NCBI GenBank assembly: GCA_907163375.1
Contig: CAJQUW010001851.1
Location: 108,501 to 172,500 of the forward strand
From: Prostheceraeus crozeri
Lineage: Eukaryota; Platyhelminthes; Polycladida; Euryleptidae
Length of the DNA: 64,000 nt
Direction: 5' to 3'
Shown: positions 46,161-56,369 of the stretch, piece by piece
How the letters are laid out: each line of letters begins with the position of its first letter
Position numbering within the stretch: position 1 is the stretch's first letter
Notes under the pieces: model-generated
Seen by the model: the letters and a program-made list of their open reading frames with translations, nothing else
Told to the model about the DNA's origin: nothing
Databases searched by the model: none
Made by a program: the position numbers and the translations under genes

Positions 46161-47499
46161 CGATTTTGCATTCTGAGTTTTCTTGTTGTTAGCAACCAGC
46201 CGAAAATTGCGGAAATAATGAAACTGGGTGCCATAGAGCAGCCGTTATTCTTTCCTATCGACTAACCTCTACTATAAGCTATCATGTGCTTTCAGCGTCG
46301 AGGTTTGTCATGAACATTATGTTCAGCAATGTAAGCAACCTCTTTATTTTGGATTGGATGCAAGTCAACAGCCTCAAAATGTAATCACTTAACTTAGTAT
46401 TCGTCTTGTATTGTTTTTAAAATACATAAACAAGAAAACAGACCTCGAACTATTTTTGTATTCGATTGGTGGTTGGACTTCGAGCTCTTCTCGAGTGAAA
46501 AAATTCAGTTGTATTGGTGCTTCAAATGAAAAACTTAGTGCCCTGTGGAAAGAAAATTTCCGGCATCTGCTGACTAATAATGTGGACAGAGCAGTTCTCA
46601 TCAACAATTTAGAGTGCTGGTTTCATACTTTGACAATGAATTCCACATAGCATGAATCAATGTCTGCATCATCAACTTGGAGAGTACTTGGATATTGGCC
46701 TATCCTAAGCGCTTGTCTATCAGACAATGGAGTTTGTAAAAACAACAAAAGTAAAATCATGACTGCAAAAACTCATTTGGTAATGGATGCAAATTACAAG
46801 TTCTTTGCATTAAACAAGAAAGTCTGCTTGTTGAAGACAAGAAAAGACTTCGTTTTAGAGGGGATAAGATTAACTGTTAACTGCATGTTTCAGTTTAAAT
46901 TGGAATCTAAAAGTATACATGATTAATGATTAATAAATTACCTCATACAAACAGTAATGAAAATACCACATGGAATGCCGCGATATAGTTAGCATCGCAA
47001 AATATATATCAAGCAAGCTCATGGTCATGAATTGCAAACGTTAAGTTTAAACACAAAGCCGCAACAATCATCAGTGAAACCAAGTTTTTAGTGCTCATGT
47101 GCAACCGGTGTGCAACCTTGTCGCATTTTGATATTTTTCAAGATATTATATGATTGGCTTTCATCTGCCCTTTTCCTTCGTTAGTGCCGGAAGCTTCTCA
47201 CAGACATAATTTATGCCTGTGACCTACTCTATGATATTTACAGAATTCATAGCTTCTAAAAAGTTTATCAAGAGAAACGAGAAAGACTTCAGAAAATTTC
47301 GAAAAAGTCGAAACTTGCAAACTTGCTGTCAGGCACTGTAGTCTTTACCGTATGGAGGCAACAGGGCGTCTCTCGATCCATCATGCACAGGAGGACTAAT
47401 CGTGTTTCACGAATTAACAGAATTTGCTCAATGGTGGATACCTGTGTTTCGCGCTTGTGGTAGTTCTCGTTGAGACGTTTGTCGTCATGCTTTGGAGTG
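46161..47499. other. Stretch without recognised gene
   Basis: Two consecutive plus-strand frames at 46411-46650 and 46660-46926 are near-contiguous and have a protein-like look (WKENFRHLLTNNVD; LGYWPILSACLSDNG). They match no family I recognise and have no clear splice borders. Confidence 0.35.
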
Positions 47500-47588
47500 C
47501 AGGTCTTCAAAGGGAATCTGCCGGTTGACGTGTTTCCCATGCTTTTCAGCCTCAACTGCGCCTCCACTCACTGTGTGTACTGCATATC

Positions 47589-48092
47589 ATGCGTTGTCTG
47601 GCATGCGACATCCTTTACATTGGGCAAACATCAAATTCTCTAAATCAAAGGATCGGTGAACATCTCAGAGCGATTCATCGCAGTGACACCTCCTCACCTC
47701 TGGTTCCTCAGTTCACAAGTGTCCACGATGCATCCAAATTGGTGTTTTGTGCTGTCGACCGCTCATTCTTCGATGCTCAACGCCTCAGCAAGGAGTTCAA
47801 GTGGATAAGGAATTTGAGAGCGGTGCGCATCCACGGACCCAACACCAACGTTGCTCACCACCGTCGCGCACTGTCAACTTGTCGACCAAATTTAGTGACT
47901 GCACTTCAAGACTTAACTCGTTTGTCAAGCAAACTTGTCGCGAGTGCTGTGATGTCACGGTTCGCCTTTCTTGCTGCAAGACATTATTTTTTAGGAGACT
48001 CAATTTATGCTTTATCGGCAAATTGTTTTGTGTTGCTTGTCCATGGCAACTGTTTTTGCAACGATGCATTTAGTCAGCAGTCTATTGTCTGA
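47589..48092 (+). pseudogene. Penelope-like GIY-YIG domain, truncated
   Basis: The frame carries CLACDILYIGQTSNSLNQRI followed by GEHLRAIHRSD, then SKEFKWIRNLRAVRIHGPN, which corresponds to the E-containing helix and the following conserved segment of Penelope GIY-YIG domains. Just upstream, a Tyr-Cys-Ile-Ser segment in another frame suggests a frameshift at the start. The ATG is internal to the domain, not an authentic start. Confidence 0.8.
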
Positions 48093-48214
48093 GACATTGT
48101 CAATTGTCCAATATCTACATTATTGTTATCTTGCATGTACCGGTTTTATGCTATTGTTCATGACCTGAAAGCCACCGAGTCTCAGCGTAATTTCACTGAT
48201 GCTGTATATTCTGT

Positions 48215-48240
48215 CTGACGAAGGCTTTTTCCGAAATATA
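48215..48240 (+). ncRNA. Degenerate hammerhead-like motif in PLE3 3' UTR
   Basis: CTGACGA (48215-48221) is followed by A, a short GG/CC stem II around CTTTTT, and GAAA (48233-48236). This core is canonical. The bases after GAAA read TATA where a GTC-type cleavage site would be expected, and stem I pairing is weak. Probably a decayed ribozyme. Confidence 0.45.
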
Positions 48241-48297
48241 TTTTATGCAACTCAACACGCAGTTTATTTTCCTCTCAACTAGCGGGCGTCATGCGTC

Positions 48298-48974
48298 TAA
48301 TCCCGAAATCCTGGGATTGGCGTCTAATCCCGGTACTGTCAATCCCAGAATTGGAGGGTCAAAATCCCGAGATTGAGAAATTAACAATATAGCTGTATTC
48401 CGTCGAAAGTAAGACAAATTAGCGAAGATAAACTGATAAAACTACCAGAAATCCATGCACGATAGAGACTCTTCACACTTCAATTAATCGTCAGCCTTAT
48501 GTTTTTAATAATCCATTCATGAGGCTTTTTGTATAAAGATCGAGACTTAAAGTCGAGGTTGTCATTTGCCAGAAACTAACAATATTTGAAAGCATGCCTA
48601 TTTGAAGATGAGCATTGGCGAAATAGTCTTACACAATACATAAGGAATCGAGGTACTCCTCGGGATTGAGATACCTTTAGGAGGCAAATTGCTTAGTGTG
48701 ATCACAGTTTTTGCTTGAATTTGCAGTTTTTTAGCCTCTGGTAACTAACTCAATGTCGGGAATAATTTGTTCTGGAAAAATTATTCTCATTTGACCACAG
48801 TTGCTATTCACAGCATTAACTTAGCATACGGTAAAAAGGCATATACTGTAAAAGATTCTTCAATCGCGCAATGCCGATCTTGGGATTTTGGAACCTCAGT
48901 GTACTAGTATACAATGCATTGAGGATGTTGTAATGATCCCGGGATTGAGATTTTCTGGGATTTTGGAATCCCTA
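48298..48974. mobile_element. hAT-like element with 8-bp target duplication
   Basis: The 8-mer CATGCGTC occurs at 48290-48297 and 48975-48982. The right end, read inward, is TAGGGATTCCAAAATCCCAG. The left end, TAATCCCGAAATCCTGG, aligns to it if three G are missing. Subterminal regions carry many AATCCC/GGGATT words on both sides, as is usual for hAT transposase binding sites. No transposase frame is present. Confidence 0.75.
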
Positions 48975-48982
48975 CATGCGTC

Positions 48983-49819
48983 GACCTCCACAAGGCCGGC
49001 ACTGATCATTATACTTCTGGAAAGATATTATTTATCAAAGTTAACGACATTTTCTTATGGCTGAGAGTAAAATATTGAACTTAGATTACTGTTAACACAT
49101 AAGATGTTCATTTGGAATGCAATCAGAAGCAGCATCATGCATGTGGATGCAGATTCTCTTTTTTGCAGAAACTGGAATAGTAACTCAAGTTTCGCTCATT
49201 ATTATCCTGAAAAGCCAAGGAAAGCTTTCTAGGTTGGCTATAGCAGTCCGTAAATCTAACAAAGTAATAGGAACTTTAATTGGAAGTTTTTTTTGAATAC
49301 CTGTACCTAACTTTGTAGCCTACAAGGTTTTAAGTGGATAATTTTTCCCGGGCATTTACGTATAAACAAAGAATGACATATTGATGCCAAGATATCCTTT
49401 ATTTTTGCTTATTACTTTCATAAAATAATCCGGAAATATCTTAATGAGATAATGATCACGGGATTTTAAACAATGTAAGTAAATTCTAAAAATATGTTTT
49501 TGCTTTTATAGGTAGGGGCCTATACGTACTATTCGATGAATCCCAGAATTTGAAAGTTCATCCGCAGAGTAAGAAATTTCTTTATTCACTTCTTTGATTC
49601 GACATCTACATGTAAGTTTAATTGGATGAATTTTGTCGACTGAAGATTTCATACAATATGAATATGTTTGATTTGTAAAAACTTTTGTCTGTCATCATCC
49701 ATGTTGATCACTTCTCTGGTTCGACATCTACATTTAAGTTTCTTGTCCACATCTACATTCTTCTGGAAGATGAAAGTATGGACTTCTAAATAACGATGAC
49801 ATCAGCACGCAAATTCCTG
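48983..49819. other. Non-coding stretch, no gene recognised
   Basis: AT-rich sequence. A short motif with tcgacatctaca occurs twice near 49600 and 49725. Nothing else is supported. Confidence 0.4.
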
Positions 49820-50143
49820 GGTGCCTAATTTGTTCAAGTCTGAGGACATCTTTCTATTCTATGCCCAGAAGAACTGGCACTCTGCAAGCTTTATGATTAT
49901 CAACCGTACGGCAAAGTCAGGATAGATAAACACAGCAGCCCTTTTGCAGTTCTTCAACTTGTTCCCATTCTAGATATTTTAAGCTAGTTTGGGCCATTCC
50001 GAGCCGTACTGACGCCCTTTTAGGGCGAAACGCAGCGTCTAGGGCTGCCAAGGAATATTTCTGCTTAAATTGTTCAAATCTGAGGACATCTTTCTATTCT
50101 ATACCCAGGCGAACTGGCACTCTACAATCTTTATGATTACATG
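49820..50143 (+). repeat. Hammerhead-ribozyme repeat (retrozyme-like), copy 3
   Basis: About 1.35 units of a 240-bp monomer. The 67-bp segment at 49833-49899 returns at 50073-50139 with few changes. Between the two lies the ribozyme-bearing part. There is no open frame. Partial tandem units with one hammerhead per unit, dispersed in the genome, match the known organisation of animal retrozymes, whose RNAs are processed and circularised by the ribozyme and are thought to depend on retroelement enzymes. The match to copies at 3.8-5.6 kb and 9.3 kb shows it is a family. Confidence 0.78.
49996..50056 (+). ncRNA. Hammerhead ribozyme motif, core shortened
   Basis: Stem I pairs ATTCC (49996-50000) with GGAAT (50052-50056), AGCC with GGCT, and TA with TA around a G-G mismatch. 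The core reads CTGACG (50009-50014), followed directly by the CCC/GGG stem II and GAAA (50027-50030). A minimal stem III of ACG/CGT and the GTC cleavage triplet (after 50039) follow. Compared with the copy at 3.9 kb, the dinucleotide AG is missing after CTGACG, which removes A9 and the first stem II pair. The fold is clear; activity is doubtful. Confidence 0.75.
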
Positions 50144-51149
50144 TAGACATATAAGACACGAGTAGGCAAATAGGCAAAAGCTACGAAATTATCAAAAGCC
50201 AAAACAAGAAGCATTAGCATGTCAATTTGTTTGACCAGCAAGGGTTTTTCCACTGCATCCAAACGCACATCACTTTGAGATCACTGGTTTAAATCAATGC
50301 ATCAATTAATTTTCATCAATATTGAGTCTTCGCCATGCTGCCCTGGTGTTTTGTTCTCGAAAGGAGTTGCAGCGCACAAAACGAATACCATAACTGCTCA
50401 AATATTTCTAAATGATCAATTTGATAGCTTTGCTGATTAATTTGTAGCATAATCACTTGTAAAAACTGACAAATCATTTCGTTTACTCAATTAAAGAAAA
50501 TGTGAGTACCGAAGTCAGACACTATGAGTCATGTTTATCGTGCACTATCTTGGATGACTGAATGCATCCCACATTGTAAATTTTTCAAAAACGTGCCCGT
50601 GTGCAAATAAGGCTACATTCAAATAGTATTACCTACTGGATTAATAAAATTGACAAAGAATGCTTGAAGAAAAATGCTGTCTAATGACAATATGCACCGC
50701 TTTTCTTAAAATTTACTTTTTCATTGAAATAATGATGGAGAGCATGAACAGTTGAAACTATCATAGGAATCACGTAAATTTGTTACAATAAACAGTATCC
50801 TAAAGCATAAAGTTTCCACTATTTAGCCTGGTGGTTCAATGTTTCCAGCTACTCGCAAAATGAATGATGAGAATGCATTCCAACAGCTATGGTAAAACAT
50901 GGAGTGTGATTAATGTTTCTAGCTGTTTGCAAGTTTGAGCCACTTTTCTTTTTAAACTGTATGACCTAATATTCTGATGAATAATGACTTTTTTCACGAT
51001 ATTGATCTTGATGATGATCGATCAATCTCTGTCATTGTATTTCCAATTGTAGACAATTGAGACTAATTTTTTATTGATGTTTACAACGGGTTCTCATTTC
51101 AGAAAATGTCGATTGTGCATATGGTCATTAAAGATGAACGATCCTACCC
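50144..51149. other. Non-coding stretch, no gene recognised
   Basis: AT-rich with no supported coding or repeat structure. Confidence 0.4.
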
Positions 51150-51290
51150 AAAACTAACCATAACCCGACACGACCCGAAAGTACGGGTTCAGGTCGAGTT
51201 CGGGTAACATCATTGCCTTTATCAAAAATCCGAGGAAATCTTCGGGTTTTCGGGTTTGGGAAAAAATTTCGGGTTTGAGCACACCTATTT
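51150..51290. repeat. CGGGT/ACCCG-rich segment, possible hAT end
   Basis: Repeated AACCCGA, CGACCCGAA, TACGGGTTCAGG and TTCGGGTTTT words stand out from the AT-rich surroundings. A similar segment in the opposite sense occurs at 52735-52845. Such motifs are typical of subterminal regions of some hAT elements; exact ends are not defined. Confidence 0.4.
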
Positions 51291-51689
51291 CGGAAATGTG
51301 TCAGAATTTATGAATATTTTTTCTATAATATATCATAGAAGGGTTGGTGAATATCATCCTTAAATATAGTGCAATGGTCTGGGCAACTGATTTGATCAAT
51401 ACATTTGCCTTTTTTCATTGTTCTGATAAAATAACGAGGGGAATTATTATTTCTTGCTTGTATATTCACTTTTAGATTTGTTATTATGTCGCTTTTATAG
51501 AAGCTGTTTCACAAACATGATTAAAACGACTTTGATACGACTGCGAAAGGTGTACTATGATTTAATTTCAAAAATTTCAAAATATCATCATTTCAGTTTG
51601 AGTTATCGACGACTGAGAACTTTCTGGGGTAGGATCACAGTAGCGTCAAGAGATGTTTGGAGCGAATGTGGAAGCTGCGGTGAATAGTA

Positions 51690-52003
51690 GGTGCAACATG
51701 TCCTCTCGCCCGCCAAAATCATTCAGTAAGTGCCACTGAATGATTACTCGCCCGCCGCCGCATCTGTTTGTATGAGTGCTCTGTTACGGCGTCTTTATGG
51801 TGTATGCCTATGAGCGCTCTGGTAGGCGTCTGTGTGTGTTTTATCTTCCTCAAATATATGATGATCGATTCACTTGTTCGCATGTCATTGAGTACGTCGT
51901 TTACCATGAACTTGATTGCTTTTTATGTTATACATTGCCGGGCCAGCAATCATTTAGTGGCATTTACTGAATAATTTTGGCCGGCGAGAAGTCATGTTGC
52001 GCC
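51690..52003. mobile_element. MITE with about 65-bp terminal inverted repeats
   Basis: The ends GGTGCAACATG and CATGTTGCGCC open inverted repeats of about 65 bp. These share the blocks CTCGCC, CCAAAAT, ATTCAGTAA and TGCCACT across 314 bp. Flanking octamers GAATAGTA (51682-51689) and GAATTGTA (52004-52011) differ at one base and suggest an 8-bp target duplication, hence a hAT-type MITE. No coding sequence. Confidence 0.8.
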
Positions 52004-53715
52004 GAATTGTAAAGTCTCTAGAAGTGCTTGGATGGTTGGAAACTAATTTTTTCAATAATCCATGTCTTTTCACGTTCCGGAACCCTTTAATTGGATGAAT
52101 AAAAACGAACACCAGTTTTAAAATGGAGTAAGCAACTTATATTTTCAATGTTGCTGTAAAGTGTCGATCATAAAATGTCGTAGGCTATACGTCAATGGTA
52201 GGCCCATATATGCTGATCAATACAAGGGTTATAGACGATTATGGCTTAGTATTTGTTTACTTTCCTGATGTAAATCTCTAATCTCATAAAGTGGATCATG
52301 TTAACCTAATTCTATATTGAAGTGAAATTGATACAATTTTTTTGCTGTTATCATAAAGCTACGAATGCTCAGTTGATGCAACAGAAAATGAATGAATTTG
52401 TAATAACTATAATCTTAATTATGGCATACATGCGCTTCAATTATTTCACAGAAATGTATAATAATTTCATTGAATATGTATCTGAAATTTTTCTCATGTT
52501 TTGACGGTTTTGTAATCATTTTTATTCTATCGAATTAGTTAGTGCAGCGTTAACCTCTAGAGGAGAATGCAATTAAATCTGGCCGATTTCCTTTCCTAGA
52601 GACTACCTCCGGTGTTTAAATAGATCGATTTCAACCTGGAATGAATCATTCATACAGCTCTAAAATTACCTGGGTTCCTGTAATACGATGACTTTCTGGT
52701 CACACGAGTATTAGCATAATATCTTGAATGGTTTTCGGATCTAGTCTGGTCGGGCCGGGTTGTGGTATTTTCTTATCCGGTTCGGGTAAAACTTCCGGAC
52801 CCAACCCGACCTCGTGTTCGGGTTTCAAAATTCATGAAATTTTAACCGTTGGAGATCGCATGATGGCACTCGCGAAAAATAGACGATTTTGATCTATAAA
52901 TGACTTCTATCTAAATATTGGAGCTTCAAAAATGGAAGAGGAAGTATATGCCAACTGCACACCTTTTTGCAATATTATAGGCTAAATTAATTTTTAAAGA
53001 TCAAATACTAGATACTTAGGATGGAAATTCATTCTCTCAACACTTTCGCGACCTCTCATCACGATGACTACAGTCACAGTGACAATGACAGAAATGGATT
53101 AATACTTATTAAATCCAAAATAATCAATAATCGGTTAACAAAAGGCATTCACATTCAGGTTTTTAAAAAAATCAGAAAATGAATAAAGCTGACACAAGCT
53201 TGTAAATAATGTCAAAGTTCATTTAACGGTTGCTGATTCGGCTGATTCCTCTGGAAGATAAAAGCTTTAGATCTATCTGTCCCTGACAGGGCAATTTCAG
53301 TTTCCATGATATTGATCATTTTACACCAATGTATGCTTCAATTGAAAGCAAAACTGAGTTTTTGATAGAAGGATAACAATTTATTTGACAATAACCAGAA
53401 AATAATAATTGATCAAATGCATAAAATGAAACACGTTCAGTCTACTTCATTACGCTGAAGCAATGTTGATTCGATCTATTTCCATTTTGCCCAGTTGCTT
53501 GTGGTTTCTGGAAATGTAAATGAAATTCTGATCAAAATTGTTAAATTTATATGAAAATTGACTGTCATTACTAGACTATCTTATTTTTTGCAATGTCTAT
53601 ACATCCTGTGCCATTTTGCACGAATATATCGGTCAAAGAGTCAATATACTTGCTCTATGGTCCGATTCTTTTAAATTTGAAGCAATTTCATTGAAATGTG
53701 CTACTAGTAGGTTCA
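52004..53715. other. Non-coding stretch; CGGGT-rich patch at 52735-52845
   Basis: Apart from the GC-rich patch, which may be the opposite end of a hAT-like element opening near 51150, nothing is recognised. Confidence 0.35.
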
Positions 53716-53717
53716 TA

Positions 53718-54158
53718 GAGTAAGTATATTAGGCAGAGTGGTAACTCAGCATTTATTGAATACCCAATGTGTATACAATTTCGATTTCATTAAATGAAGA
53801 CAGCTATACAGAATATGAAATGGTATTCCACAAATCCTATGCATGTCACGTCAATTTGGAGAGGCAATAGTTTCTTAAATTAGGAATTCGATGGGCTATA
53901 ACGCTCAGCTTTGTTGTAATAATATTATTTTTTAACCGTGATCACATCACAAACTGCCACCGACAGAGCAAAACATAAGGAAGCTTGTCATAATTAACTT
54001 TAAAAGATGTTAATGGGTGCACATTCAGATTCATGTATTGACGTCTTGTGAATCATAAAATCATGCGCTGAAAATTGAATTAAAAACATGACATCTCAGC
54101 TATAAGAAGCACAATGAGAGCTCACCGCTTCGACACTCTACCTATATATACTTTACTC
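53718..54158 (+). mobile_element. GAGTAAG-family transposon, copy A (441 bp)
   Basis: It begins GAGTAAGTATATTAGG and ends with the reverse complement of a similar terminus, and TA lies on both sides (53716-53717, 54159-54160). Interior blocks (cccaatgtgtataca, gaaaattgaattaaaaacatg) are shared with copies at 55162 and 56175. There is no transposase; it is a short derivative of the longer copies. TA duplication points to the Tc1/mariner group, as inference. Confidence 0.78.
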
Positions 54159-54172
54159 TATGAATATGTCTA

Positions 54173-54759
54173 CGGCCGCTGTCACACAGAAAAAGACGTC
54201 TTCCATCTTCTATCTTCCACTTGAGATTTCCCTTTAATTGCATGTAGAAAAGAATGCAACCTATCACACAGAAAAAGTCATCAGCCGTAAGTCATCTTCC
54301 ATCGTCCATCACGCTGTCACACAGGAAAAGTCATAAGGCGTCGTCCATCGGACATAAGGCATGAAATTATGCGGCTGATGAAGTTAATTGCCATCATCCA
54401 TCAAGCATCAGCCGCGAGACTATTTTTAAATTAGAACAACGTTAAGTGACGTCTGAGGAAAGATATAGGAAGCTGTGATTTGCAAAGAGAAGCAATGTAT
54501 CAGAAAGCAGCTCTTTGTTCACCATGTCGGACGAGGACAATGATGAGGAAGAGAAGAGCTTAGACAGTAATCATAGCAACGGTAAATAGCGCTGACTGAA
54601 TCGGAAATGGATTTCCCTAGTGTGACTGGGTCCGTGGAAGACGACAGATGAAAATCGTCTCATCACACCTTATGGAAGACGCCTCACGAAGAATGTGCAA
54701 AGAGGCGAGTGACATGGACGATAGAAGATGGAAGACGCCTTATTGTGTGTGACCGTGGG
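54173..54759. mobile_element. TIR transposon with multiplied terminal motifs
   Basis: The ends carry about 42-bp imperfect inverted repeats sharing GTCACACA and GTCTTCCATCTTCTATC. Flanking CTA occurs at 54170-54172 and 54760-54762, a possible 3-bp duplication as in Harbinger elements. The terminal motif is repeated internally near 54245 and 54310. A short acidic frame starting MSDEDNDEEEKS near 54524 stops after about 21 codons and may be the degraded start of an element protein. Superfamily assignment is tentative. Confidence 0.65.
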
Positions 54760-55161
54760 CTAAGAGAAAGCATACTTTTGTGCTGTGTGACAATTTCAAA
54801 ATTGTATTGGCATTTCATATTCACCCAATGCCTTCTGAATCAGGTATGCGAAGATTGTATTACGTTCGAATTGATGAAAAATCTCGGATTCGGACTGATA
54901 ACGTGCATGAAATCGGATTGCTATTTCTGTAAATATTCGCGGAATTCCAATGGGAGGAAACTATATCCCATTGCTAGTGGATGATTTTCTCTTGCCATGT
55001 GAATTTATACGCATGATGAGCGGTCTCGCACAGGTTGCCATCTTTTGAAACATATTGATAGTTTGATAGCACACGCATTTCCTGACGACTTGTTTGCGGT
55101 TATAGAAATGGTTTAAATGATAAATATATTGCATTGTGATATTTAGATGTAGAATTAACCA

Positions 55162-55951
55162 TAGAGTAGGTATATTAGGTAGAGTGGTAACTCCCCATTT
55201 ATTAAATCCCCAATGTGTATACACTTTTGCACTTCTGATTTTATTAAATGAACTCGAGGGGGATGCAGTCAGAATTGTTTCCAAATGTGAGATATGCAGA
55301 TTTGAAGAAATTACAACGGAATTGACTCATCATGATAGTACAATGCAGAGGGAAGTGATACTACAGATCGTCCGTGTCATGACAGCCTTGGTGCTTTCAT
55401 GCTGAACCTCAAGAGAATCTTCTTAAGCGTGATCATAAGCAGCCTGCCACTGGTAGAGCTATAAAACAGAATCAAAGACAATGATTTCAATTAACTTTGA
55501 AAGATGTAAATGGGTCCACATCAATATTCAGATTCAAGAAGTGAAACATTAACTTAGTGAATCATAAATTCATAACAATGAAAATTGAATTAAAAACATG
55601 AAATTTCAGCCACGACAGCACAATAAAATCTTGACTTTTTCATGAAGACTTCCATTATAATGCCGTTCATTAGATTTCCTTGATCATCTGCATAATTTCC
55701 GCTTAGTTACGATGCCTGCCAGCGAATGCTCATTCCCTTTGATATCCAACTTGTTTCATACTACTTATAAAGAGGCGTCATGTCGGTAGTATTTAAATTG
55801 GCAAAAATTTAGCTTTTCAAAACTGCGCAAATAATTGTTTGAACCACAGGAGCGTAATCTCCGCAAAAAACTGAACTTTTTCATGTATGAATTTTCACTA
55901 TATACAGATAAGTTTTTGAGCCGACACTCTACCTACATACTTACCTACTCT
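55162..55951 (+). mobile_element. GAGTAAG-family transposon, copy B (about 0.8 kb)
   Basis: The termini GAGTAGGTATATTAGGTAGA (left) and its reverse (ccgacactctacctac... ctactc, right) lie between TA dinucleotides. Interior sequence matches copy C in reverse along most of its length, and copy A at both ends. No convincing protein is encoded. It supplies the empty site for the pogo-like insertion in copy C. Confidence 0.78.
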
Positions 55952-56369
55952 ATAAAATTGACAATTCTTCAAGTTGGTGTCCACTTGTCTGTGTGTCGTG
56001 TCAGAATATCGAAACTTCTCCTTTTAACGCAATGCAATTTGCTATAATTTTCGAGAGTATTTTGCCTTCACGTAAAATTCAACTAACTTGCGCATTTTCT
56101 TACATTTATACACATTTTCTCACATTACGCTATATTGGTGCCTAAAGCTAAAATTATTTTTTATATGAATCATAGAGTAAGCGTATAGTAGGTAGAGTGT
56201 CAACTCAAAAAAGTATCTGTATACAGTGAAAAATTTTATATCAAAATATTCAGTTTTTTGCGGAGATCACGTTGGTGCGGTCCAAAAAAATATTTGAGCA
56301 GTTTTTGAAAAGCTAAAATTTTGCAAATTTATGAGCTTGCACTACCGACATGAAGCCCGTTTATATGTA

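Larger units (their letters stand above)
47500..48265 (+). mobile_element. Penelope-like element (PLE3), 3' end only
   Basis: This keeps the GIY-YIG region and 3' UTR with a hammerhead-like motif at 48215-48240. The RT is absent or unrecognisable upstream of about 47500. It is a separate family from PLE1 and PLE2 judging by protein sequence. Confidence 0.75.
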
